In this document: in pieces, positions 8,736 through 19,913 of the stretch
Position numbering within the stretch: position 1 is the first letter of the stretch
Layout: each line of letters opens with the position of its first letter
Source: Lachnospiraceae bacterium
GTDB taxonomy: Bacteria > Bacillota > Clostridia > Lachnospirales > Lachnospiraceae
Length of the DNA stretch: 61,424 nucleotides
Reading direction: 5' to 3'
Assembly (NCBI GenBank): GCA_900765975.1
Contig: CAAFTS010000104.1
Coordinates: 1-61,424 of the forward strand
The notes under the pieces: generated by a model
Told to the model about the DNA's origin: nothing
Seen by the model: the letters and a program-made list of their open reading frames with translations, nothing else
Database searches by the model: none
Position numbers and translations under genes: made by a program

Positions 8736-10064
8736 CTATGGCTCCAACCTGCTCATATCTCTTGGGAACAGACAGGCTGCTCTTACATTTTCTTCCCCGG
8801 TCAACTGCATCGTCAGACGCTCCAATCCGATCCCCAGTCCGCCATGAGGAGGCATTCCATATCGGAAGGTATCTAGGTACTGCTCCATCCCTTCCTCTGT
8901 CATCCCTCGTTTTTTCATCTTATCCAGCAACATCTGCGGATCGTGAATCCTTTGTCCTCCGGTGGTAACTTCCATCCCTTTGTACAGCAAATCAAAACTC
9001 AACGTATATCTTTCATCTTCCGGGTCATCCATCGCATAAAAAGGTCTTTTCTTCGAAGGATAATGTGTAACAAAGACAAAATCTGACTGGTACTCTTCTT
9101 GAAAATATTTTCCGATCAATTCTTCCTCTTCCGGCTCCAAATCATACGGATTCCGGATTTTCCGCTTATATTTTTCTGCCGCAAGCTGCTTTGCTTCATC
9201 AAAACGGACATAAGGAATCTTAGATACATCCGGCAATGTAATTTTGCGAATTCCAAGCTCTGCTTTGTATTGTCTCTCCAGCAGAGCCATTGCATACTGC
9301 AAATAGCCGGTCTCCATCTGACAGATTTCCAAAAAGCTCTGAATATACCCCATCTCAAGATCCAAACTGGTATACTCATTCAAATGTCTTTTTGTATTGT
9401 GCTTTTCTGCACGAAATACAGGACCCGTTTCAAATACCCGGTCAAACACTCCCACCATCATCTGCTTATATAACTGAGGACTTTGCTGTAATACTGCAGG
9501 AGAATGAAAATAACTGAGTTTAAACAGATTGGCTCCGCCTTCTGCGCTCCGGGCTCCAATCTTCGGTGTATGAATTTCTGTAAAACCTTGTTCATATAAA
9601 TACTCGCGAAAAGCTCTTGCCAGTCCTTCCTGTATTCGAAACGGCGCACGTTCCCAGATATTTCTCAGGGAGAGCGAACGGCGCTCCAATTTTGCCTCAA
9701 GAGACGTATTCAATTTCCATTTATCAACCGGCAGCGGAAGTGGTCCTGAAACATGGGAAAGATGTGTCACCTGAATCAGATGCAGCTCTTTTCCATGAGG
9801 CGCTCTCTCCTCATTCCAGACAATACCGCTGACACGAACGGTATCTCCCTCCCGAATTTCAGAAAGTGCCTTTTTGGTAACTCCTTCTTCCCAGACTGTC
9901 TGCAAAAGCCCTTCTCGCCTTCTTAATATTACAAATCCGATTTCTCCCATATTCCTTACACTGTGAACCGCACCCGCAATCGTCAGTTCTATGCCTGCCT
10001 CCGCTGCCAGAAAATCTGCCAGCCCGGTTTCTGTGTTCAGTTGTATTCCTTCTACGTATTGCAT
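8736..10064 (-). CDS. aspS: Archaeal-type aspartyl-tRNA synthetase, probably non-discriminating
   Basis: A 442-residue class IIb synthetase. The order is an OB-fold anticodon-binding domain (about 20-110), then the catalytic core with FVTHYPSKKRPFYAM (motif 2 region) and the motif 3 segment GGLGIGLERL followed by FPRDMSRLEP. The length and motifs match the archaeal/eukaryotic AspRS type, not the 590-residue bacterial type. At Ala32 (GAVHS) the tryptophan found in the GWVH motif of discriminating archaeal enzymes is missing. With gatCAB immediately downstream, I infer that it charges tRNA(Asn) with Asp for amidation. Shine-Dalgarno AGGAGA precedes the ATG. Confidence 0.9.
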   Translation of the reverse strand: MQYVEGIQLNTETGLADFLAAEAGIELTIAGAVHSVRNMGEIGFVILRRREGLLQTVWEEGVTKKALSEIREGDTVRVSGIVWNEERAPHGKELHLIQVTHLSHVSGPLPLPVDKWKLNTSLEAKLERRSLSLRNIWERAPFRIQEGLARAFREYLYEQGFTEIHTPKIGARSAEGGANLFKLSYFHSPAVLQQSPQLYKQMMVGVFDRVFETGPVFRAEKHNTKRHLNEYTSLDLEMGYIQSFLEICQMETGYLQYAMALLERQYKAELGIRKITLPDVSKIPYVRFDEAKQLAAEKYKRKIRNPYDLEPEEEELIGKYFQEEYQSDFVFVTHYPSKKRPFYAMDDPEDERYTLSFDLLYKGMEVTTGGQRIHDPQMLLDKMKKRGMTEEGMEQYLDTFRYGMPPHGGLGIGLERLTMQLTGEENVRAACLFPRDMSRLEP

Positions 10065-10088
10065 TTCTATCTCCTGCCTTTCTAACGT

Positions 10089-10637
10089 TTACCCCTCTTC
10101 AAATAGTAAGGTCAATATCATCTGTGCGGTTTCTACCATATTAGTTCCGTTGTCCATACTTGTTTTCTGTATATATCTGTAAGCATCCTGCTCTGACAGA
10201 TGATTCCTCTCCATCAGAAGCATCTTGGCATTGCGGATATAATTTTCTTCCCGTTCTGTACGTTTTGAAACCGGACGTTTCTTCTTTTTGCTCCGTGTCC
10301 AGCTTCGAAACACCATTTCCACTGTATTCACCAGATCATATACTTTAATGGGAATGGTCAACGCCAGAACTCCTGCTTCGGTTCCGGTGACCGTACTCGG
10401 TGAACCCAGCAGTACCAGTTCAAACTGCTCTGGCAGACATTCTGCCAATTCTCTGTAATACATATCCGGAAGGCGATAACTGCAAATCACAATTCCCCGA
10501 CTGTGACAGTTGACTTCCTGTAATACAGCCGTTCCCAGAGTGTGCACAAATACACCTGAAAATCCATGCTGATTCAGGATTTTCCGGATCTTCTTTGCAT
10601 CCTCCAGTTTCGGCAGTGCCACAACAATCACACTCAT
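10089..10637 (-). CDS. ANTAR-domain RNA-binding antiterminator with degenerate receiver
   Basis: 182 residues. Residues 1-115 have a receiver-like fold pattern, but the key acids are lost: the aspartate pair after the first strand is absent, and the phosphoacceptor position is Ser53 (ICSYRLPD). The Lys-Pro of the last strand is also missing. Residues 128-180 are an ANTAR domain, with AKMLLMERNHLSEQDAY and a C-terminal helix. ANTAR proteins bind small RNA hairpins with an A1/G4 hexaloop and block intrinsic terminators. Such regulators beside glnA are known in clostridia. It lies 48 bases after glnA and is transcribed from the glnA attenuated promoter, so it may control its own supply. How it senses nitrogen is not visible. 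Confidence 0.88.
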   Translation of the reverse strand: MSVIVVALPKLEDAKKIRKILNQHGFSGVFVHTLGTAVLQEVNCHSRGIVICSYRLPDMYYRELAECLPEQFELVLLGSPSTVTGTEAGVLALTIPIKVYDLVNTVEMVFRSWTRSKKKKRPVSKRTEREENYIRNAKMLLMERNHLSEQDAYRYIQKTSMDNGTNMVETAQMILTLLFEEG

Positions 10638-10685
10638 TTTTGCCCTCCGTTTTTTCTATCTCACAATTGTCTATGAGATTTTCCT

Positions 10686-12011
10686 CTAAATCCGATACAA
10701 ATACCGACTCAATTCCCACTCTGAAACCTGCTCCAGATAACTTTTCCATTCTTTTCTCTTTACTTTCTGGAATACGTTCACATACTCGGCCCCCAAAGTT
10801 TCTTCCACAAGGGAATCCTGCGCCATTGCTTTCAAGGCTTCTCCCAGATTTTCCGGCAATGAAGCAATTCCTTTTTCCAGCTTTTCCTCACAGGTCAGCC
10901 GGCGGATGTCTTCTGTCAATTCAGGCGGCGCCTGCAGCTGATGCTGAATTCCATATAAGCCTGCTTTCAGGCAAAGCGCAAACACCAGATATGGATTGGC
11001 TGTAGAATCCGGACTCCGAAGTTCCAGACTCAGACCTTCACCAAGACGTTTCCGAATATGAATCAATGCCGTCCGCTGTTTTGTTGACCAGGTGATTTCT
11101 GACGGTGCTTCAAATCCCGGGACCAGACGTTTATAAGAATTCACGATTGGATTAAACACTGCCGTCATCCCAGCAATATGTTCCAGAATTCCCGCCAGAA
11201 ATGCTTCTCCCTCCCGGCTCAGATTGTCATTTTCGTCTCCGAGCACATTCTTCCCCTCTTTTATCAAACGCATATTCAAATGCATTCCCGAACCATTCAC
11301 TTCCATTCTTGGTTTCGGCATAAATGTCGCATGCAATCCATATCTTTTCGCAATTGTGCGGACTGCCATCTTAAATGTCATCACTTTATCTGCTGTTTCC
11401 ATTGCTGTTTCAAAAGGAAAATCAATCTCGTGCTGTGCGGGAGCAATTTCATGGTGAGATGATGTAATCTCATATCCCATCTCTTCCATCGTCAATACCA
11501 CATCTCGCCGTGTATTTTCTCCCAGATCAACCGGAGATGTATCCAGATAGCCTGCCTGCTCATGTGTTACTGTTGTAGGATTCCCATTATCATCTGTATG
11601 AAACAGGAAAAATTCGCACTCTGGATTCACCTGAAGTGTGTACCCCAGACCTTCCGCTTCCTCTACAGCCTTTTTCAATATATACCGCGGGCTTAACATC
11701 GTTTCTGTTCCATCCTCTGAATAGACATCACAGATAAACCGCGCAACCTTTCCCTGCTGCGGCCGCCAGGGCAGTATCGTAAATGTCGATAAATCGGGTT
11801 TCAGATAAAATTCCACATCCACCTTTGGATCAAATCCATTCAGGGCTGCCATCTCTACTGTACAGCGATTCTCCATCACCTTCATAAGCTGACTTGACGG
11901 TACCGCTATATTTTTTAACACACCGAACATATCCGTAAACTGCAGACGGATAAATTCCACATCTTCCTCATCTACTATCTGTAAAATCTCTGATTTACTA
12001 TAATTTTCCAT
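10686..12011 (-). CDS. glnA: Glutamine synthetase type I
   Basis: A 441-residue cytoplasmic GS that makes glutamine from glutamate, ammonia and ATP. Metal and substrate motifs include NPECEFFLF, SSHHEIAPAQHEIDF, NGSGMHLN and VPGFEAPSEITWS. The length fits the short GSI-alpha group without the adenylylation-site tail of enteric enzymes. AAGGAG precedes the ATG with normal spacing. It is the first gene of the operon running to dapL and is controlled by its own promoter and leader terminator (12083-12178). A second, unrelated GS (type III) is encoded 12.5 kb away in the same cluster. Confidence 0.95.
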   Translation of the reverse strand: MENYSKSEILQIVDEEDVEFIRLQFTDMFGVLKNIAVPSSQLMKVMENRCTVEMAALNGFDPKVDVEFYLKPDLSTFTILPWRPQQGKVARFICDVYSEDGTETMLSPRYILKKAVEEAEGLGYTLQVNPECEFFLFHTDDNGNPTTVTHEQAGYLDTSPVDLGENTRRDVVLTMEEMGYEITSSHHEIAPAQHEIDFPFETAMETADKVMTFKMAVRTIAKRYGLHATFMPKPRMEVNGSGMHLNMRLIKEGKNVLGDENDNLSREGEAFLAGILEHIAGMTAVFNPIVNSYKRLVPGFEAPSEITWSTKQRTALIHIRKRLGEGLSLELRSPDSTANPYLVFALCLKAGLYGIQHQLQAPPELTEDIRRLTCEEKLEKGIASLPENLGEALKAMAQDSLVEETLGAEYVNVFQKVKRKEWKSYLEQVSEWELSRYLYRI

Positions 12012-12082
12012 ATCCGCTCTCCTTACCTGCCGCTTTCCAAGCGGCGTTTTCGCACTTTAATGTAGCGCAGTGTTTTTCATAG

Positions 12083-12129
12083 AAAAAAGGACACCTTTAT
12101 CCAGAGTATCCCTCTGAACAAAGACGCCC
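12083..12129 (-). terminator. Leader terminator of glnA
   Basis: An 18-bp stem on the minus strand (12112-12129 with 12089-12106, some G-U pairs), loop GGATA, followed by six T (12083-12088). It lies about 15-55 bases after the predicted transcription start and 70 bases before the ATG, so it can only act as an attenuator. Its left arm overlaps the hexaloop hairpin at 12120-12137, so the two structures exclude each other. Confidence 0.85.
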
Positions 12130-12137
12130 TTGCCTTT
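12120..12137 (-). promoter_or_regulatory. ANTAR-type hexaloop hairpin in the glnA leader
   Basis: Minus-strand RNA stem AAAGGC with GTCTTT (6 bp, one G-U) closing the hexaloop AAGGGC, with A at loop position 1 and G at position 4. These are the positions conserved in ANTAR targets. The loop and 3' arm make up the start of the terminator stem, so protein binding should favour read-through. Confidence 0.7.
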
Positions 12138-12149
12138 TTTATGCTCCAA

Positions 12150-12178
12150 ATTATAGCAATCTGATTCTTCCTTGTCAA
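12150..12178 (-). promoter_or_regulatory. glnA promoter
   Basis: TTGACA (12173-12178) and TATAAT (12150-12155) on the minus strand with a 17-base spacer, a full consensus promoter. The start should be near 12143, only about 6 bases before the hexaloop hairpin. No clear terminator separates gltD from it, so some gltD transcripts may run through. Confidence 0.85.
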
Positions 12179-12225
12179 GCATTTTTTACTGCATTTTTTT
12201 ACTGCTGCACTCCACTGCTTTTGAC

Positions 12226-13707
12226 TCAATTCGTATATCCCATCAGTGATTCATCCACTGCTTTTGCCACCTGACAGCCTTCCTGGATTGCCCATACAAC
12301 CAACGACTGTCCTCGATGCATATCTCCTGCCGTAAACACCCCCGGTGCACTGGTCTCATAACCGTCTTTTACAGATGCTACATTTGTACGCGGTGTCCGT
12401 TCTACCTGAAAAGCATCTGTTACATAGCGCTCACTCCCCAAAAAGCCTGCTGCAATCAGAACCAGATCCACATTTATCGTCTGTTCACTTCCTTCGATTG
12501 GAATCATTCTAAGTGCCCCTGTTTTCTCATCACGCACCTGCTTCAACTGTATAAGAACCGCCTTTTTAACATTTCCCTTTTTATCTTTTTTGAATTCTTT
12601 TACCGTTGTCTGATACATACGGGGATCTTTTCCAAATACTGCAATCGCCTCTTCCTGCCCATAATCCGTCTTCAGCACTCTGGGCCATTGTGGCCATGGA
12701 TTCGAAACAGCCCGCTCTTTCGGCGGCTCCGGCATCATTTCTAACTGCGTGACCGACTTTGCGCCCAGACGAATGGCAGTTCCAACGCAGTCATTTCCTG
12801 TATCGCCTCCGCCGATAACCAGTACATGCTTTTCCTTTGCCGGAATATAAGTTTGATCTTTTAACTCTGAATCCAGCAGACTCTTGGTCACCGAAGTCAG
12901 AAATTCCACAGCAAAATAAATGTTTCCGCACTCCCTTCCCGGTACATTGATATCTCTGGGATTGGATGCCCCACACGCAAGGATTACACGATCATATTTC
13001 TTTTTCAATTCCTTCGCAGAAAGATCTTTTCCCACATCGACCCCTGTCTCAAAATGGATTCCCTCTTCTTCCATCAATGCAATTCGCCGGTCTAAAACCG
13101 CTTTATCCAGCTTCATATTCGGAATTCCATAACGGAGCAGTCCACCGATTCGATCCCTTCTCTCAAACACTGTCACCTCATGGCCCCGATGGTTTAACTT
13201 CTGTGCTGCCGCCATCCCTGCCGGTCCGCTTCCGACAATCGCCACCTTTTTTCCGGTGCGCACCTTCGGTGGTTCCGGTTTTACCCAGCCATGTGCAAAA
13301 GCATATTCAATAATTGCATGTTCATTTTCTTTGGTTGCCACAGCTTCGCCATCCAGATTGCAGGTACACGCCGCCTCACAAAGCGCCGGACAAACCCTGC
13401 TTGTAAATTCCGGAAAACAATGTGTTTTACTCAATCGTTCGTATGCCTGTTTCCAATTGCCGGACCAGATCAGATCGTTGGTTTCCGGCACCAGATTATG
13501 CAGCGGGCAGCCGGATACCATTCCTGCAATCAACTCTCCATTCTGGCAAAACGGAACTCCACAATCCATACAACGTCCCCCCTGCTTTTGCTGTTCCTCC
13601 ACAGAAAGCGGTGTATGAAATTCCCGAAAATGTTTGATGCGCTCCAACGGAGTTTCTGCCTGTGCATATTTTCTTTCAAATTCTAAAAAACCGGTTGCTT
13701 TTCCCAT
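12226..13707 (-). CDS. gltD: Glutamate synthase small subunit
   Basis: A 493-residue flavoprotein that passes electrons from NADPH to the large subunit. N-terminal cysteines for iron-sulfur clusters lie in CMDCGVPFCQ (about 46-55) and CPALCEAACTC (about 107-117). The FAD site VGSGPAGMAAA is near 157, and the second dinucleotide site IGGGDTGND is near 298. Four bases separate it from gltB. Length is normal. Confidence 0.95.
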   Translation of the reverse strand: MGKATGFLEFERKYAQAETPLERIKHFREFHTPLSVEEQQKQGGRCMDCGVPFCQNGELIAGMVSGCPLHNLVPETNDLIWSGNWKQAYERLSKTHCFPEFTSRVCPALCEAACTCNLDGEAVATKENEHAIIEYAFAHGWVKPEPPKVRTGKKVAIVGSGPAGMAAAQKLNHRGHEVTVFERRDRIGGLLRYGIPNMKLDKAVLDRRIALMEEEGIHFETGVDVGKDLSAKELKKKYDRVILACGASNPRDINVPGRECGNIYFAVEFLTSVTKSLLDSELKDQTYIPAKEKHVLVIGGGDTGNDCVGTAIRLGAKSVTQLEMMPEPPKERAVSNPWPQWPRVLKTDYGQEEAIAVFGKDPRMYQTTVKEFKKDKKGNVKKAVLIQLKQVRDEKTGALRMIPIEGSEQTINVDLVLIAAGFLGSERYVTDAFQVERTPRTNVASVKDGYETSAPGVFTAGDMHRGQSLVVWAIQEGCQVAKAVDESLMGYTN

Positions 13708-13711
13708 CTGA

Positions 13712-16700
13712 CTACACCTCTCTTTCTTTCATTTGAAAACTCTCATAAAAGGCTTCCATCTGCGCCTGTTCTGTACTCATTCCCTTTTCTTCCAGTTTCG
13801 CTGACAGCGCAATCATCTTCTTATAATCATACGGAATAATCTTTTTAAACTTTGGAAGATACTCATCAAAATGTGTCAGCACTTCCTCCGCACGCGCCGA
13901 ACCGGTCGTTTCCAGATGTTCCTGTATCATCTGTTTCAGCTCCTGAATATCATATTTATTTTCCACACGCTCAATCGAGATCATTGCCTTATTCAGATTC
14001 CGGTACAGATGGCTGTCCTCGTCCAGAACGTAAGCAATTCCTCCACTCATACCAGCCGCAAAATTTTTGCCTGTACGGCCAAGTACAACGACTCTTCCTC
14101 CGGTCATATACTCACAGCCATGTTCACCCACACCTTCTACGACAGCATAGGCTCCGGAGTTTCGAACTGCAAACCGTTCCCCTGCAATTCCATTGATAAA
14201 TGTTTTTCCACTGGTTGCCCCGTAAAGCGCTACATTTCCGGCAATGATATTCTCTTCTGCACGATATCCACGATTCTTCGGCGGATAAACGACCAGTGTT
14301 CCTCCCGATAATCCTTTTCCAAAATAATCATTGGTGTCTCCACAAAGACGCAGCGTCAGCCCACTCGGGATAAAGGCTCCAAAGCTCTGCCCTCCTGCAC
14401 CTTCACACTGAACCGTAATGGTATCTTCCGGCAGTCCGTTTTTGTGGTTTCTCGTAATCTCAGCCCCAAGAATTGTTCCGAATGACCGATCTGTATTGCT
14501 GACTTTCACCTTCAGTTCCGCCGGTTTTCCTGCTTTGACCGCTGTACCCAATTTCTTCAACAGCACCTTTTCATCCAGCGTCTTGTCCAATTGAAAATCA
14601 TATCGTTTTTCCGGACGGAAGGTCACGCTTTCTTTACAGTCCACAAATGGATTGTATAGAATCCGACTCAGATCCATCTTCTGTGCCATCTTCGAAAATG
14701 CCTGTGTTTTTTGCTTGAGAAGACTGCTTTTTCCTACCATCTCATCCACCGTTCGTACTCCCAGTTTCGCCATGTATTCCCGCAATTCCTCAGCAATAAA
14801 GCGCATGAAATTCTCTACGTATTCTGGTTTTCCTTTGAATCGTTTGCGCAGCTCTGGATTCTGTGTTGCCACGCCTACCGGACAGGTATCCTGATTGCAG
14901 ACCCGCATCATCACACATCCCATGGTTACAAGCGGAGCTGTGGCAAAGCCAAATTCCTCTGCTCCCAGTAAGGCGGCAATGGCTACATCCCGTCCACTCA
15001 TCAGCTTGCCGTCTGTCTCAATCCGGACACAGTTTCTCAGACCATTTTGAATCAACGTCTGGTGTGTTTCTGCCAGCCCCAGTTCCCAGGGAAGTCCTGC
15101 ATTATGAATGGAACTTTCCGGAGCCGCTCCGGTTCCTCCGTCATAGCCTGAAATCAAAATAGTTTGTGCACCTGCCTTTGCTACACCCGCAGCAACAGTT
15201 CCGACTCCAGCTTCTGAAACCAGTTTTACAGATATCTGGGCATATTTATTTGCATTTTTCAAATCATAAATTAATTGTGCCAGATCTTCTATAGAATAAA
15301 TATCATGATGTGGCGGCGGGGAAATCAGACTGACTCCCGGTGTAGAATGTCTGGTCTTTGCAATCCATGGATATACTTTTTTTGCCGGCAGATGTCCGCC
15401 TTCTCCCGGTTTTGCTCCTTGCGCCATCTTAATTTGAATCTCCTGAGCGCTCACCAGATAACGGCTCGTCACACCAAACCGTCCCGAAGCCACCTGTTTG
15501 ATTGCAGAACAGCGGTCCGCTCCGGTACCTGCCGAATCCAGACGCTCTTCACTCTCGCCGCCTTCTCCGGTATTTGATTTTCCATGCAAATGATTCATCG
15601 CCAGCGCCAATGTCTCATGAGCCTCCTGCGAAATAGAACCATACGACATTGCCCCCGTCTTAAACCGCTTGACGATTTCTTCTACGCTCTCCACCTCATC
15701 TAATGGAAGTGGCTCCTCTGCATAGCAAAAATCCATCAGACTGCGTAAATATCCACTCTGTTCCTGATCTACTCTCTTTGTATACTCTTTGAATAAGGCA
15801 TAATTTCCAGTCCAGGCCGCCTGCTGCAGCAAATGTATCGTCTGTGGATCATAGCGATGTTCTTCCCCGCCGCTTCTCCGTTTATGTTTTCCAAGACTAT
15901 CCAACGTCAGATCTGTTTCCAATCCCAACGGATCGAAGGCTTTTGAATGCAGACTATCTACCTGACGGGAAATGTCTTCCATAGTAATCCCTCCGACCCG
16001 GCTGACCGTTCCTGCAAAATAATGGTCAATGACATCGGGAGCAATTCCAATCGCCTCAAAAATCTTAGCTCCCTGATAAGACTGGATCGTCGAAATCCCC
16101 ATCTTAGATGCAATTTTTACGATTCCATGTAAGACGGCATTGTTATAGTCTTCCACTGCCGCATAATAATCCTTTTCCAGTAAGTGTTCTTCGATTAGTT
16201 CTTTGATCGTATCCTGTGCCAGATAAGGATTTACCGCACAGGCACCATATCCCAGAAGTGTCGCAAAATGATGAACTTCTCTCGGCTCTCCGGACTCTAA
16301 GATCAATGCAATTGAGGTCTGTTTTTTCGTTGCCACCAAATGCTGATGTACTGCTGCCACAGCCAGCAAAGAAGGAATCGGCACATGATTTTCATCGACA
16401 CCGCGATCCGACAGTACTACAATGTTTGCCCCATCTTTATATGCCTTATCCACTTCCACATATACACGTTCGATCGCGCGGGATAATTCTGTGCTTTTAT
16501 AATAGGTAATCGGAACAACTGCCACTTGAAATCCTTCTTTTTTCATATGTTTGATCTTCAGCATATCCGTGTTGGTCAAGATAGGATTGTTGATCTTCAA
16601 CACCTGACAGTTTTCTTCACATTCCTCCAGCAAATTTCCCTTTTTACCGGCATACACCGTTGTGCTCGTAACGATTTCTTCCCGAATTGCATCAATCGGC

Positions 16701-18265
16701 GGATTGGTCACCTGTGCAAACAACTGTTTAAAATAATCGAACAATGGATGTGGCTTTTCCGAAAGCACTGCCAGAGGCGTGTCCACTCCCATTGCCGCAA
16801 TTGATTCTCCTCCATTCAATGCCATACTGCGAATTGAATTTTTATATTCTTCATACGTATAACCAAAGGCTTTTTGCAGCTGCTTTCTCTCCGTTTCTGT
16901 ATATTCCTGCACGCGAATGTTCGGAATTTTCAAATCTTTCAATTCGACCAGATGACTGTCCAGCCATTCTCCGTAAGGCTGTTTCGTTGTATAAATCGCT
17001 TTCAGTTCTTCATCCTGCAGAATTTTCCCTTTCACTGTATCGATCAAAAGCATCTTTCCCGGATGAAGTCTTTCTTTTAACACAATCTCTTCTTCCGGAA
17101 CCTCCAGAACTCCCACCTCCGAAGATAAGATCACATCTCCATTCTTCATCACATAATACCGGGACGGACGCAATCCGTTACGGTCGAGTACCGCTCCTGC
17201 CTTATCTCCATCTGAAAATACTATGGACGCAGGTCCATCCCATGGTTCCATCATCGTCGCATAATATTGATAAAAATCCCGTTCATCCTGTGATAATGTC
17301 TGGTTATTACTCCATGGCTCCGGAATCGTGATCATCACTGCCAGCGGAAGTTCCATACCGCTCATCACCAGAAATTCCAGCGTATTGTCCAGCATTGCCG
17401 AATCCGATCCTCTGGTGTCTACAACCGGAAGTACTTTGTGCAATTCCCCTTTCAAATGACCGGATTCCATCGTTTCTTCCCTTGCCAGCATTTTATCTGC
17501 ATTTCCGCGAATGGTATTGATTTCCCCATTATGAACAATCAAACGATTCGGATGCGCTCTCTCCCAACTCGGATTGGTATTGGTACTAAATCTGGAATGC
17601 ACCATCGCAATGGCAGATTCATACGCAGTGTCCTGCAGATCTAAAAAGAAGGTACGCAACTGTCCCACCAGAAACATCCCTTTGTAAACAATGGTTCTGC
17701 TGGACATCGACACTACATATGTATTTTCATTGCTCTGCTCAAAGACTCTTCTCGCAATATATAGCTTGCGATCAAATTCCAGTCCTTTTTCCACCTGTTT
17801 TGGTCGTTTTATAAACGCCTGCATAATGTAGGGCATCTTCTCTTTTGCCTTTTGTCCCAATACCTCTGGGCAGATTGGAACCTGACGAAATCCCAGAAGT
17901 TCCATCCCTTCCTTTTCCACAATGATCTCAAACATCTTCTTTGCCTGATTCCGTTTCAATTCCTCTTGCGGAAAAAACAACTGGGCAATTCCATAATCTC
18001 GTTCTTCTCCAAGGTCAATCCCCTGTTCACTGCACACCTTTGAAAAGAACGTATGTGAAATCTGCAGCAAGATTCCGACTCCGTCACCGGTTTTTCCCTC
18101 TGCATCCTTTCCTGCCCTGTGTTCCAGATTCTCTACTATTTTCAATGCATTTTCTACCGTACTGTGACTCTTTACTCCATATTGATTAATAATCGCCCCA
18201 ATTCCACAATTATCATGCTCCAATTGCGGACAATAGAGTCCTCTCTTTTTTCTATCTGCCCTCAT
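13712..18265 (-). CDS. gltB: Glutamate synthase large subunit
   Basis: A 1517-residue enzyme that converts 2-oxoglutarate plus glutamine to two glutamates. The order is a class II glutamine amidotransferase domain (nucleophile predicted as Cys20 in NCGIGA after removal of a 19-residue leader), a central domain, the FMN-binding synthase domain with the 3Fe-4S ligands in [15 protein letters not shown], and the C-terminal GXGXG beta-helix ([11 protein letters not shown]). The start overlaps the pyrG stop by 14 bases, and AAGGAG lies inside pyrG. It is the fourth gene of the carA operon. Confidence 0.96.
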   Translation of the reverse strand: MRADRKKRGLYCPQLEHDNCGIGAIINQYGVKSHSTVENALKIVENLEHRAGKDAEGKTGDGVGILLQISHTFFSKVCSEQGIDLGEERDYGIAQLFFPQEELKRNQAKKMFEIIVEKEGMELLGFRQVPICPEVLGQKAKEKMPYIMQAFIKRPKQVEKGLEFDRKLYIARRVFEQSNENTYVVSMSSRTIVYKGMFLVGQLRTFFLDLQDTAYESAIAMVHSRFSTNTNPSWERAHPNRLIVHNGEINTIRGNADKMLAREETMESGHLKGELHKVLPVVDTRGSDSAMLDNTLEFLVMSGMELPLAVMITIPEPWSNNQTLSQDERDFYQYYATMMEPWDGPASIVFSDGDKAGAVLDRNGLRPSRYYVMKNGDVILSSEVGVLEVPEEEIVLKERLHPGKMLLIDTVKGKILQDEELKAIYTTKQPYGEWLDSHLVELKDLKIPNIRVQEYTETERKQLQKAFGYTYEEYKNSIRSMALNGGESIAAMGVDTPLAVLSEKPHPLFDYFKQLFAQVTNPPIDAIREEIVTSTTVYAGKKGNLLEECEENCQVLKINNPILTNTDMLKIKHMKKEGFQVAVVPITYYKSTELSRAIERVYVEVDKAYKDGANIVVLSDRGVDENHVPIPSLLAVAAVHQHLVATKKQTSIALILESGEPREVHHFATLLGYGACAVNPYLAQDTIKELIEEHLLEKDYYAAVEDYNNAVLHGIVKIASKMGISTIQSYQGAKIFEAIGIAPDVIDHYFAGTVSRVGGITMEDISRQVDSLHSKAFDPLGLETDLTLDSLGKHKRRSGGEEHRYDPQTIHLLQQAAWTGNYALFKEYTKRVDQEQSGYLRSLMDFCYAEEPLPLDEVESVEEIVKRFKTGAMSYGSISQEAHETLALAMNHLHGKSNTGEGGESEERLDSAGTGADRCSAIKQVASGRFGVTSRYLVSAQEIQIKMAQGAKPGEGGHLPAKKVYPWIAKTRHSTPGVSLISPPPHHDIYSIEDLAQLIYDLKNANKYAQISVKLVSEAGVGTVAAGVAKAGAQTILISGYDGGTGAAPESSIHNAGLPWELGLAETHQTLIQNGLRNCVRIETDGKLMSGRDVAIAALLGAEEFGFATAPLVTMGCVMMRVCNQDTCPVGVATQNPELRKRFKGKPEYVENFMRFIAEELREYMAKLGVRTVDEMVGKSSLLKQKTQAFSKMAQKMDLSRILYNPFVDCKESVTFRPEKRYDFQLDKTLDEKVLLKKLGTAVKAGKPAELKVKVSNTDRSFGTILGAEITRNHKNGLPEDTITVQCEGAGGQSFGAFIPSGLTLRLCGDTNDYFGKGLSGGTLVVYPPKNRGYRAEENIIAGNVALYGATSGKTFINGIAGERFAVRNSGAYAVVEGVGEHGCEYMTGGRVVVLGRTGKNFAAGMSGGIAYVLDEDSHLYRNLNKAMISIERVENKYDIQELKQMIQEHLETTGSARAEEVLTHFDEYLPKFKKIIPYDYKKMIALSAKLEEKGMSTEQAQMEAFYESFQMKEREV

Positions 18266-19880
18266 ACATTTGTCTCCTTTCCTTATATTCTACCGCCGCC
18301 TGAATCAATCCTCTGAATAACGGATGTGCCCGGTTTGGTCTGGACTTCAATTCTGGATGTCCCTGGGTTGCAAGAAAATACGGATGCTCCGGCAGCTCCA
18401 ACATTTCTACAATTCTTCCATCTGGTGACACGCCGGAAAACATCATACCTTTTTGTTCCAAAAGTTCTCGATATGAATTATTCACCTCATAGCGATGTCG
18501 ATGTCGTTCACTGATTTCTTTTGCTCCATATAGCATTTTCGCTTTCGACCCTTCTCTTAACACACAGGGGTAAGCTCCCAGCCGAAGAGTGCCTCCGAGA
18601 TTTTCCACCCCATCCTGTTCCGGCAGCAGTGCAATGACCGGATACGGTGTTTGTTCATCCAGTTCCACACTGTTTGCCCCTTCCATACCAGCCACATGCC
18701 GGGCAAATTCCACAATTGCCATCTGCATCCCCAGGCAAATGCCGAGAAATGGAATCTGTTCTTCCCTGGCATATCGGATAGCCTCAATCTTTCCTTCTGT
18801 TCCACGTGTCCCGAATCCACCTGGAACGAGAATTCCATTTACACCAGACAACAACTGCCTAACATGTACTTTATCCACATCCTCCGAATCCACCCATCGG
18901 AGACGGACATTTGCGGCAGCCGCAATTCCCCCATGCTTCAATGCTTCTACAACGCTTAAATAGGCATCATGCAGCTGTATGTATTTTCCTACAATTGCAA
19001 TCGTCACTTCATGCTTTGGATTTTTCAAGGCCTGCACCATCTTCTGCCACTCTGTCAGATCTGGCTCCCGGTTTTCCAAATGAAGTGTCTCACATACAAC
19101 CTGTGCCAAATGTTCCTTTTCCATAACCAGAGGCGCTTCGTACAAATATTCCACATCCAGATTCTGCAGCACATGATTCTTTGGGACATTGCAAAAAAGA
19201 GCAATCTTTTCTTTCACTTCTTCGGATAAGGGGTGTTCACTTCTGCATACGATCAGATCCGGCCACAGCCCCATTCCCTGCAGTTCTTTTACACTTTGCT
19301 GGGTCGGTTTGCTTTTCAATTCACCGGATGCTTTCAGATATGGAATCAGCGTCACATGGATGAGTATTGCATTCTCATGTCCCACTTCATGCTGAAACTG
19401 TCGTATTGCCTCTAAAAAGGGCTGACTCTCAATATCTCCTACCGTTCCTCCTACTTCAATAATTGCAATCCGGTCTTCCTCTGTTTCTGTTCCCCGGTAA
19501 AATCGGCTTTTGATTTCATTTGTAATATGAGGAATAACCTGTACAGTTCCCCCGCCATAGTCCCCCCGTCTTTCCTTATGCAGTACAGACCAATACACTT
19601 TTCCGGTGGTTACATTGGAATTTTTATCCAGAGACTCATCGATAAACCTTTCGTAATGTCCCAGATCCAGATCTGTTTCCGTTCCATCATCGGTTACAAA
19701 CACCTCTCCATGCTGAATGGGGTTCATTGTACCGGGATCTACATTGATATATGGATCGAATTTCTGCATCGTCACCTGATACCCTCTGGCTTTCAAAAGA
19801 CGTCCAAGTGATGCTGCTGTAATTCCCTTCCCAAGACCTGAAACGACACCGCCTGTTACAAACACATATTTTACTGCCAT
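18252..19880 (-). CDS. pyrG: CTP synthase
   Basis: A 542-residue enzyme that aminates UTP to CTP using glutamine. The N-terminal synthase domain has the P-loop-like [19 protein letters not shown]. The C-terminal class I glutamine amidotransferase domain has the nucleophile in FLGICLGMQ (near residue 378) and the partner His/Glu in [15 protein letters not shown] precedes the ATG. It lies 33 bases after carB and overlaps gltB. In many Gram-positives pyrG has its own CTP-sensing leader; here there is no room for one, so control must come from the carA promoter. Confidence 0.96.
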   Translation of the reverse strand: MAVKYVFVTGGVVSGLGKGITAASLGRLLKARGYQVTMQKFDPYINVDPGTMNPIQHGEVFVTDDGTETDLDLGHYERFIDESLDKNSNVTTGKVYWSVLHKERRGDYGGGTVQVIPHITNEIKSRFYRGTETEEDRIAIIEVGGTVGDIESQPFLEAIRQFQHEVGHENAILIHVTLIPYLKASGELKSKPTQQSVKELQGMGLWPDLIVCRSEHPLSEEVKEKIALFCNVPKNHVLQNLDVEYLYEAPLVMEKEHLAQVVCETLHLENREPDLTEWQKMVQALKNPKHEVTIAIVGKYIQLHDAYLSVVEALKHGGIAAAANVRLRWVDSEDVDKVHVRQLLSGVNGILVPGGFGTRGTEGKIEAIRYAREEQIPFLGICLGMQMAIVEFARHVAGMEGANSVELDEQTPYPVIALLPEQDGVENLGGTLRLGAYPCVLREGSKAKMLYGAKEISERHRHRYEVNNSYRELLEQKGMMFSGVSPDGRIVEMLELPEHPYFLATQGHPELKSRPNRAHPLFRGLIQAAVEYKERRQMYEGR

Positions 19881-19913
19881 CTCTTCTCCTCCATTTTCTT
19901 TCCTGATTTCAAC

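Noticed and set aside
12012..12225. Glutamine riboswitch before glnA
   Set aside because: The leader is only about 130 bases, mostly terminator and a small hexaloop hairpin. No three-way junction of the glnA or downstream-peptide motifs is seen.
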